This document shows positions 1-6,400 of a DNA stretch of 18,804 bases, piece after piece. The stretch comes from BPGL01 sp035463115 (GTDB lineage: Bacteria > Actinomycetota > UBA4738 > HRBIN12). Where the stretch lies: assembly GCA_035463115.1 (NCBI GenBank), contig DATHTO010000099.1, positions 1 through 18,804 of the forward strand, in the 5' to 3' direction. Position numbers and translations under genes: made by a program. Every line of letters starts with the position of its first letter. Within the stretch, counting starts at the first letter, position 1. Under the pieces are notes generated by a model that was not told the origin of the DNA, ran no database searches, and saw only the letters and a program-made list of their open reading frames with translations.

Positions 1-156
1 CGAGCTGAAGACGCCGTTGCCGCCGTCGATCAGGTAGTAGCCCTTGAAGCCCTGCATCTTGCTGAGCTTCGGGACGAGCGTCTCGTTGACCTTGTCGGTC
101 AGCTCGACGATGCGATTCTGGTCCACACCGTCGTAGCGGCGGATGGTCGCATGCAT
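1..156 (-). CDS. Small ABM/Dabb-like (dimeric alpha-beta barrel) protein, C-terminus outside window
   Basis: The 52 visible residues begin MHATIRRYDGVDQ and continue through TDKVNETLVPKLSKMQGF to KGYYLIDGGNG. This beta-alpha-beta pattern, with an R-Y near the N-terminus and an LxxMxGFKGYYL segment, is typical of actinobacterial proteins annotated as antibiotic-biosynthesis-monooxygenase/EthD-like small barrel proteins. These usually have about 100 residues, so roughly half is visible. The ATG at 156 is supported by an AAGGAG ribosome binding site (163-168 on the plus strand, six bases upstream). Such proteins act as cytoplasmic dimers. Some are cofactor-free oxygenases and many have no known function, so no reaction is claimed. 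The gene is transcribed away from the receiver-gene operon. A perfect 7-bp inverted repeat lies just upstream of the ribosome binding site. Confidence 0.7.
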   Translation of the reverse strand, partial: MHATIRRYDGVDQNRIVELTDKVNETLVPKLSKMQGFKGYYLIDGGNGVFSS

Positions 157-188
157 GTGATGCTCCTTCGATTCGTCTCTCAGGACAG

Positions 189-206
189 GGAGTCCGAATG
201 GACTCC
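189..206. promoter_or_regulatory. Perfect 7-bp inverted repeat in leader of the ABM-like gene
   Basis: GGAGTCC (189-195), loop GAAT (196-199) and GGACTCC (200-206) form a perfect palindrome 20 bases upstream of the AAGGAG site of the minus-strand gene. It could be an operator for a dimeric regulator or a small RNA hairpin in the leader. The sequence alone does not decide which. There is no T-tract, so it is not a canonical terminator. Confidence 0.4.
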
Positions 207-381
207 TGCTTGCGGTCGGGCCGCGCGTGACAGACGAAGAGGAAAGGTGTAGAGCCTCGGCTGCGTCAACGCTCATTGAGCCAAACGCGCTGTCTCCAAC
301 CTAGCACCGATCTCGCACCGCCGGGGACCGCCGGCCCGCGCCGCGGGCGCAACGGCCCTATCCATGGGAAATAGTGAAAAA

Positions 382-390
382 TGTTACAAT
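382..390 (+). promoter_or_regulatory. Candidate extended -10 promoter for the receiver/PepT operon
   Basis: TGTTACAAT contains a TACAAT hexamer (385-390; five of six match to TATAAT) preceded by TG one base away, the extended -10 form. It lies in the only clearly AT-rich patch of the region (about 366-395). No good -35 hexamer is seen 17 bp upstream, which is tolerated in extended -10 promoters. Transcription from here would give a leader of about 75 nt before the ATG at 471. Confidence 0.4.
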
Positions 391-470
391 TGCATGCAGG
401 CGAGGAGAGAGTCCTCCTGGGCCCCCATCTCTGCGCGCCTCGTCCCCCGATCGCCACATGAAGGGCTCGC

Positions 471-1139
471 ATGGACGGGATCCACCACCTCCGGGTCTTG
501 ATCGCCAACCAGCGCTCCGAGCGGCTGGAGCTGCTCGCTCAGGTCGTGAAGGGCCTCGGGCACGAGGTCATCGCACGCGAGATCCACGTCTCGGACGTCG
601 CCGCGGTCACGGCGCGGGAGCGGCCCGACGTCGCGCTCGTCGGGCTGGGCGAGAGCGCCGAGCACGCGCTGGACCTGATCTCGGAGATCGTGTCGGAGGC
701 CTTCTGCCCCGTGATCGCCCTGCTCGAGGCCTACGACGGCGACTGGGTGAACGAGGCGGCGTCCCGCGGCGTCTTCGGGTACATCGTCGACTCGAGGCCG
801 GAAGAGCTGCAGAGCGCGATCGACATCACCCTGCGCCGGTTCGGCGAGTACCAGCACCTGCAGGGCGCGTTCGACCGCCGTAAGGCGGAGGCGGAGCGAG
901 AGGCGGAGCGGACCCAGGCACAGCAGCGGCAGGTGCTCGAGCTCCATGACGGCGTCGTGCAGGCGCTGTCGGTCGCCCACCTCGCGCTCGAGCTCGACCG
1001 GCGCGACGCGTCACGGGACGCGCTGCTCACGGCCCTCGAGAACACCCGCGCGATCGTCAGCCGCTCGCTCGACCAGCTGGGAGAGGAGGGGATCCCGCTT
1101 CGGGACCTCATCCGCGATTCGGCCCCGACCCGGCCGTGA
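471..1139 (+). CDS. Degenerate receiver fused to a HisKA_3-like DHp helix pair, no ATPase domain
   Basis: The protein has 222 residues. Residues 7-120 have the receiver pattern (LRVLIANQ, PDVALVGLG, CPVIALLEA, GVFGYIVDS), but the key residues are gone. The acidic pair is replaced by A12-N13, the phosphoacceptor Asp position is G58, and the conserved Lys position falls at D107. The segment GVFGYIVDS...ELQSAIDITLRRF resembles the receiver-to-linker part of ANTAR-type regulators, yet no ANTAR domain follows. Instead a charged helix (about 136-153) leads into ELHDGVVQALSVAHLALEL, a HisKA_3-type H-box with H159-D160 and Q164, and a second helix to about residue 203. No N, G1 or G2 ATP-binding boxes follow. 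The ATG has GAAGGG five bases upstream. The stop overlaps the next gene's GTG start (GTGA), so the two are probably coupled. By inference it may be a Spo0B/HPt-like phosphotransferase or a dimerising partner of the following receiver. A purely structural role is possible. Confidence 0.7.
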   Translation: MDGIHHLRVLIANQRSERLELLAQVVKGLGHEVIAREIHVSDVAAVTARERPDVALVGLGESAEHALDLISEIVSEAFCPVIALLEAYDGDWVNEAASRGVFGYIVDSRPEELQSAIDITLRRFGEYQHLQGAFDRRKAEAEREAERTQAQQRQVLELHDGVVQALSVAHLALELDRRDASRDALLTALENTRAIVSRSLDQLGEEGIPLRDLIRDSAPTRP

Positions 1140-1564
1140 AGCACGGCGCCGCACGCGACGACACGACCCTCGGCGTCCTCATCTGCGACGACAACGCGCC
1201 CATGCGCGCGCTGCTCGGCGTGATCGTCGGGACGAGCCCCGGCCTGGAGGTGGTCGGCGACGCAGAGGACGGCAACGAGGCGATCGCCGAGGCCACGCGC
1301 TTGCAGCCCGACGTGATCCTGCTCGACCTCGCGATGCCGAACCGCAGCGGCCTCGAGGCGCTCGCAGAGCTCCGCTACGTCGCGCCCGCCGCCCAGATCG
1401 TCGTCCTCTCCGGCTTCGCGCTCGCCTCGGCGGCAGACGAGGTCTTCGCGCTCGGCGCGGCGGCCTACCTCGAGAAGGGCGCGGATCCGGACACGATCGT
1501 CGCGACGATCAGGAACGCCGCCGCGAGCGCCCCGGTCGGGCGCGGGAGCCGGACGGTGGCGTAG
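1136..1564 (+). CDS. Stand-alone response regulator receiver (CheY-like)
   Basis: The 142-residue protein is a complete receiver domain with no output domain. All catalytic positions are visible: acidic pair D18-D19 (LICDDN), phosphoacceptor D64 (VILLDLAMP), S92 (VVLSGF), and K114 (AYLEKGAD). The PNRSG loop after the phosphosite and the alpha4-beta5 region are normal. After residue 120 only a short helix and a tail remain. The start is GTG at 1136, overlapping the TGA of the upstream gene by the GTGA arrangement. There is no clear ribosome binding site, so translation probably depends on coupling. The stop is TAG at 1562-1564, 24 bp before the peptidase gene. It most likely accepts a phosphate, plausibly from H159 of its neighbour or from an unlinked histidine kinase, and acts by protein-protein contact. 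Because the receiver is intact and its partner's is degenerate, the pair looks functionally divided. Confidence 0.85.
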   Translation: MKHGAARDDTTLGVLICDDNAPMRALLGVIVGTSPGLEVVGDAEDGNEAIAEATRLQPDVILLDLAMPNRSGLEALAELRYVAPAAQIVVLSGFALASAADEVFALGAAAYLEKGADPDTIVATIRNAAASAPVGRGSRTVA

Positions 1565-1588
1565 CGCTCGCGCCGGTAGGGTGCGGCC

Positions 1589-2869
1589 GTGCCCGGCGAC
1601 GGCTACCCGTCCGACCTCGCGCAGACGCTGGCCCCGGACGCGCTCGAACGCTTCCTCCGCTACGCGCGGATCGACACGCAGGCCGACCCGGAGTCGCACA
1701 CCGTTCCGAGCACGGCGAAGCAGCTCGACCTCTCGCGCCTGCTCGTGGACGAGCTGCACGCGCTCGGGCTCGCCGACGCGGCGCTCGACGAGCAGGGCTA
1801 CGTCCTCGCCACGCTGCCCGCCACCGTCGAGCGGGACGTGCCGCCGATCGCCCTCTTCGCGCACGTGGACGTGTCCCCGGACGCCCCCGCCGTAAATGTC
1901 AGCCCGCAGGTCGTCCGCTACGAGGGCGGGAGGCTCCCGCTCCCGGGCGACCCGGCGGTGGCGCTCGACCCCGAGCGCAGCCCCGAGCTCGAGCGTCACG
2001 TCGGCCACGAGCTCGTGACGAGCGACGGGACGACCCTCCTCGGCGCGGACGACAAGGCCGGGGTGGCCGCGATCATGGCCGCCGCGGCGCACCTGCTGCG
2101 GCACCCGGAGCTCGAGCACGGGCCGGTGCGGATCTGCTTCACGCGCGACGAGGAGATCGGCCGCGGCACCGACGGGCTCGACCTCGAGCGGCTCGGCGCG
2201 GTCGCCGGCTACACGGTCGACGGCTCGACGGCCGGCGAGCTCGAGGACGAGACGTTCTCCGCGCTCGAGGCGACCGTGACCTTCCGCGGCGCCGCCGCCC
2301 ACCCCGGCACTGCCAAGGGGAGGCTCGTGAACGCGCTCAAGGTGGCGGCGGACTTCGTCGCCTCGCTCCCGCGCGACGGGCTCTCGCCGGAGACGACCGA
2401 GGGCCGCGAGGGGTTCCTCCATCCCCGCCGGATCGCCGGCTCCGAGGAGGAGTCGAGGGTGATCGTGATCCTGCGCGACTTCGACGGGGCGAAGCTCCGC
2501 GGGCACGAGGAGCTGCTTCGCCGGCTCGCGGACGACGCCGCCGCGCGGCACCCCGGCGCGGCCGTCGAGATCGACGTGGTCGAGCAGTACCGCAACATGA
2601 AGGAGGTCCTCGCCGGCCACCCGCGCGTGGTCGCGGCGGCCGAGGAGGCGACCCGCCGCGCCGGCCTCGAGCCGACCCTCGGCTTCGCGCGCGGCGGCAC
2701 GGACGGCTCACGGCTGTCGGAGCGCGGCCTGCCGACCCCGAACGTCTTCACCGGCGGGCAGGACTACCACTCCCGCCACGAGTGGCTCTGCGTCGCCGAC
2801 CTCGGCGCGACGGCGGCGACGCTCGTCCACCTGGCGCAGGTCTGGGCGGAAGACGCAGGCGCCGCGTAA
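1589..2869 (+). CDS. pepT: M20-family peptidase, PepT-like (peptidase T, tripeptide aminopeptidase)
   Basis: The protein has 426 residues, close to the roughly 410 of known peptidase T proteins. The family removes the N-terminal residue of tripeptides in the cytoplasm with two zinc ions. Visible metal and catalytic motifs are FAHVDVSPD (H92, D94), GADDKAGVA (D154), FTRDEEIGRG (catalytic E188, ligand E189), YTVDGST (D211) and the C-terminal QDYHSRHEW (His394/His397). The ARGGTDGS segment (residues about 368-375) is the substrate-contact GGTDG typical of PepT. Between them lies the M20 dimerisation domain with the conserved AAHPGTAKG. The N-terminus FLRYARIDTQADP...PSTAKQLDL is the standard PepT opening. 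Translation starts at GTG 1589 with only a weak AGGG upstream. The gene follows the receiver gene by 24 bp and ends before a two-tier hairpin, so it is probably the last gene of the operon. No membrane or export signal is seen. The functional link to the two-component genes is unclear. Confidence 0.9.
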   Translation: MPGDGYPSDLAQTLAPDALERFLRYARIDTQADPESHTVPSTAKQLDLSRLLVDELHALGLADAALDEQGYVLATLPATVERDVPPIALFAHVDVSPDAPAVNVSPQVVRYEGGRLPLPGDPAVALDPERSPELERHVGHELVTSDGTTLLGADDKAGVAAIMAAAAHLLRHPELEHGPVRICFTRDEEIGRGTDGLDLERLGAVAGYTVDGSTAGELEDETFSALEATVTFRGAAAHPGTAKGRLVNALKVAADFVASLPRDGLSPETTEGREGFLHPRRIAGSEEESRVIVILRDFDGAKLRGHEELLRRLADDAAARHPGAAVEIDVVEQYRNMKEVLAGHPRVVAAAEEATRRAGLEPTLGFARGGTDGSRLSERGLPTPNVFTGGQDYHSRHEWLCVADLGATAATLVHLAQVWAEDAGAA

Positions 2870-2880
2870 CGGCACGCGGA

Positions 2881-2923
2881 GCGCCGACCCGCTTCTTGTA
2901 ACCCTGTGTTACGTGGTCGGCGC
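2881..2923. terminator. Two-tier hairpin between convergent genes, probable bidirectional terminator
   Basis: An outer perfect 9-bp stem GCGCCGACC (2881-2889) / GGTCGGCGC (2915-2923) encloses an inner 5-bp stem GTAAC (2898-2902) / GTTAC (2908-2912). It sits 12 bp after the peptidase stop and 12 bp after the lipoprotein stop on the other strand. No T-run follows on either strand. That fits a high-GC actinobacterial terminator of the L-shaped kind better than a classical one. Confidence 0.6.
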
Positions 2924-2934
2924 CCGGCCCCGCG

Positions 2935-3453
2935 CTAGCCGCCCTCGTAGCCCCCGCACTGGGTGACGTCGAGCGAGATCGCGTACGAGCGCGTGCGCGA
3001 GCCCGCCTCGTTCGCAGCGAGCAGCGCGTTCTCCATCGCCTCGGCGTCCCCGCGGCGCAGGGCCTCGAGATAGCGGGTGAGCGCCCGCTCGACGTCGGCG
3101 AGCCCCTCGAGGAAGAGCTCGGCCCGCTCGCGCTCCTCCTCCTTCGAGGACGGCGCGACCTCGCCGACAGCCTCGATCTGGCCTCGCAGGAGCGGAAGCG
3201 TCTCCTCCGCCCACGCCTCGAGCGACTCGGCGTCGTCCGGCGGCGGGATCTCGTCGATCTGCTCCTGCCACTCCTTGCACGCGTCGTCCACGTCCTGCGC
3301 CCAGCGGCTCTGGTCGGCCGGCGGCTCGGGCCGCTGCGAGGACGGATCGGTCGACGTGGCCGTCCCCGCGGCGGGCTCGTCGCCGTTCCCGCCGCAGGCT
3401 GTGCCGGCGGCCGCCACGAGGACGGCCGCCAGCACGTAGAGCACGAATCTCAC
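2935..3453 (-). CDS. Small predicted lipoprotein, coupled to the giant RTX gene
   Basis: The 172-residue product starts RFVLYVLAAVLVAAAGTAC, a short basic n-region and a hydrophobic core ending at a lipidation-type cysteine (C20) followed by GGNGDE. The -3 residue is Gly rather than Leu, so the lipobox is slightly non-canonical. A Pro/Ser/Thr-rich linker (about 21-48) leads to an acidic helical domain (about 50-160) containing many Trp and Leu positions and a charged KEEERERAELFLEGL stretch. The remaining two cysteines, C59 (DDACKEW) and C166 (TQCGGY), may form a disulfide. I do not recognise the family. The start is GTG at 3453, overlapping the TGA (3450-3452) of the giant RTX gene. There is no ribosome binding site of its own, so coupled translation is likely. 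The protein is expected to be anchored in the outer leaflet of the cytoplasmic membrane, and it may bind, retain or help fold the RTX protein. That role is inferred only from the gene junction. Confidence 0.75.
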   Translation of the reverse strand: MRFVLYVLAAVLVAAAGTACGGNGDEPAAGTATSTDPSSQRPEPPADQSRWAQDVDDACKEWQEQIDEIPPPDDAESLEAWAEETLPLLRGQIEAVGEVAPSSKEEERERAELFLEGLADVERALTRYLEALRRGDAEAMENALLAANEAGSRTRSYAISLDVTQCGGYEGG

Positions 3454-6400
3454 GGAGTAACCGTGCCAGGCCCGCAGGTGAAGTGCGCCGGGGTGTCCAC
3501 GTGGATCGGCTTCGTGTTGTCCTTCGCCTCGTTGTTGAAGACGATCGCCGTCTCGCGGAAGCCCGACGTGCCCGGCGTGGCCGTGGCGGTCGCGCCGTCA
3601 CCCTCGGACATCTTCTGGATGAAGTCGGCGAGGCCCGGAGCGAGCGCCCGCGTCGACACCCAGTCGCCGTACGTCGACGGGCAGAGGTAGTACCCGTTGT
3701 AGCTTCCCGCCCAGTCGAGCAGGCGGTCGCCGATCACCGGGCCGTTGTCGCCCTCGTTGGCCTGGAGGGTGTCCTGATCCCAGCCGCCGTAGATGTAGTC
3801 GATGCCCTCGAAGTTGTCCTGGTCGTAGAAGACACCCGTCGGGGACGCCTCGCTCGGGTCGCCGGGCAGATCCGGCGGGCCCGCGACCTGGAACCACGTC
3901 TCCGGGTCGGGAGCCGGGAAGATGCCCGGGGCGGACGCCGCGCTGCGCGGCCGCACGTCGAGGTAGTCGGCGCCGTAGCCGCCGAACAGGTGGTCGTGGC
4001 CCACGCCGCCCCAGCCGGCGTCGACCCGGTCGTGCGCGAGCCGGTTGTCCGTCGCCTTCTTGGCCGTCGCGGTCGTGGCCGTGAAGTTGTCGCCGAGGAA
4101 GATGAAGTCGTCGCCGCCGTTGCCGTTGGCGAGGTCCTCCCCCGGGCCCGTGTGGATCGAGTCGTTGCCGGCGCCGCCGAGCGCGACGTCGTGGCCGATC
4201 CCGGCCGCCTGGGCGCCCGAGAGCGACTCGTTGAACGCGAACAGCGTCACCTCGCGCTTGAGGATGCCCGCGTGGTGGCGGAACTCGCCGAGGAACGGCT
4301 GCTGCGGCGCGATGAACTCGTCGAGCGGCGACGGGTCGGCGAGCTCGTCGCCGACGCCTCCGTTCGTGATCGCGTTGTTCACGATCACGCCGAGGTCGCC
4401 GACGATCGCGTCCTCGCCGTCGTTCCCCTCGATCCAGTCGTGGCCGAGCTGGCCGTAGATGTCGTCCTTGCCGTGCCCGCCCTTCGCCACGTCGTTGCCG
4501 AACGCGAGCGGGGACTCGATCGGCGTCCCCTTCATCGTCACGGCCCGCCGGATCATCTCCGTCACATCCCACGGATCGCTGCCCGGGTGCGGGTTCGGGA
4601 CCGGCGTCGCGGTGCCCGCGGGCCGGCCCGTGCTCAGGATCGTGATCCACGCGCCGCCCGCACCGAGGTAGCGGTCGACGAACGCGTTGTCGCCGGTGAC
4701 CGCGTCGTCCTCGGCGTTGCCCTCGACGTAGTCGTGGCCGTCGTTCAGGTTGTTCGGCTTCGACGCCTCGGCGAGGTTGCCCGGGGCGAAGCCGGCCGCG
4801 CGATCGGCCGGAGGCAGGATCGCCTGCAGATGGCCGGTGTTCGACGAGGAGCCACCGACCAGGTCGTCCTCGCCCTCGTCCCCGTACAGGTTGTCGGAGC
4901 CGGAGTTGCCCTCGACGTAGTCCTGACCGTCGTCGCCGTGGATCGTGTCGCCGGCCGGGTTCGGGACGCGGCACTGCGGGTCGTTCACGTCCGGCAGCTT
5001 GTCGCCGTCGTTGTCGCCGGTCGGGAACTCGACGCCGTTCGTGATCGCTCCGGTGCCGGGGCCGCCGGTGGCGTCCTGGCAGTCCGGCGCGCCGAAGCCG
5101 CCGTCCTCGCGACCGTAGGCGTCGCCGGCCGCGTCGTCCGACTGGCCGTTGTCCTGGCCGAGCAGGATGTCGTTGCCGCCGTTGCCGTCGATCGTGTCGG
5201 CACCGCTCTCGCCCGGATCGGCGTTGCCCGGCTCCGCGTTCCCGACGATCCTGATGTCGAAGAGGACGACGTCGCGGAGCTTCGTCCCGCGCTGGGCGTC
5301 GTCGCGCCACGCGCCGGAGGCGTTCAGCAGCCGCTGGATCCGGGCGTTGTCGCCCGCGACCACGTCGCCGTCGCCGACCGCCGCGGCGCCCGAGTCGCCC
5401 TTGATCGAGTCGCCCGCGTCGCGGAGCGTCTCGCCGCTTCGGTCGTCGTCGAAGCGCCCGTCGCGGTTCGCGTCGAGCACGCCGTTCGCGGCCGAGCCGC
5501 CGCCCGTGACGTCGTCCTGCCCGAGGTCGCCGCGGATCGTGTCCGACCCGCCGCCTCCCTCGACGTAGTCGTCGCCCGGGTTGGCGTCGGCCGCCGACGC
5601 GGCGCCGAGGTCGGCGTCATCGCCGGTGATCGTGTCCCCGCCGCCCTGGCCGAAGAGCACGTCGGCGTTCGCCTCGCCGTTCAGCGTGTCGGCGCCGTTC
5701 GTCCCGTTGCCGTCCGCCGCCGACGCGCCCGTGCGGGACACGTCGAGCAGCCGGACGACGCGCAGGATGTTCGGCGCGTTCCACGTCGTCTCGCCCCACG
5801 CTCCGTTGAACGGCAGGCGCCCGAGCTCCGGGTCGCCGGCCGCGGGAAGCGGGCCGAGTAGGCGGTCGACGGTGCCGTTGTCGCCGATGATCGTGTCGTC
5901 GTCGTCGGTCGCGACGCCGCCGAGGCCGTCGCCGCCGTGGAGCGTGTCTTCGCCGTCCAGCCGGCCGTCGGCCGCGGTCGCCTCGACGTTCGAGAACGTG
6001 CGTCCGGTGCCGCCGACGATGTCGTCGCGGCCCTCGTTGCCCTCGATCGTGTCGTTGCCCGCGTTGCCCTCCAGGTGGTCGTCGGACGCGTTGCCCTGGA
6101 TGCTGTCGCCGCCGCCCTGGCCGTACGCGATGTCGACGCCGTCGTTGCCGTAGATCACGTCGCCGCCGGACGTCCCTCCGCCCGCCGGGTTCCCGGCGAG
6201 CGCCACGTCGCGCTGGCGCATGATCCGGCGGACGACGCCGAGCGCGTCCGGCGCGTGGAGATCGTCGAGGATCCACGCTCCGCCGGCCGTGAGCGCCCGC
6301 TCGATCACGGTGTTGTCGCCGGCGATCGCGTCGCCGCCGCCGTCGCCGAAGATCGTGTCCGCGCCGTCGAGCCGCCCGTCCGTGCCGACGCGCACGCCGG

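Larger units (their letters stand above)
157..470. other. Divergent intergenic region, no gene seen
   Basis: This 314-bp gap separates the minus-strand ABM-like gene from the plus-strand receiver gene. It holds the ribosome binding sites of both genes (AAGGAG at 163-168 minus; GAAGGG at 460-465 plus), a 7-bp inverted repeat at 189-206, a GC hairpin (GCCCGC/GCGGGC, 334-348), and an AT-rich island at about 366-395 with an extended -10-like element. A TTGACG hexamer reads on the minus strand at 264-269, but I see no well-spaced -10 for it. I found no convincing small ORF. Confidence 0.6.

Noticed and set aside
264..269. TTGACG as a -35 element for the ABM-like gene
   Set aside because: No acceptable -10 hexamer is found 16-19 bp downstream on the minus strand.
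731..2620. A 629-codon minus-strand open frame antisense to the receiver and peptidase genes
   Set aside because: It is a shadow of genes with clear catalytic motifs on the plus strand. The translation is Arg/Glu/Val-biased, with no start signal.
946..2901. A 651-codon plus-strand open frame overlapping the receiver and PepT genes
   Set aside because: It is extremely Arg/Ala-rich, in the wrong frame relative to intact receiver and M20 motifs, and has no homology pattern.
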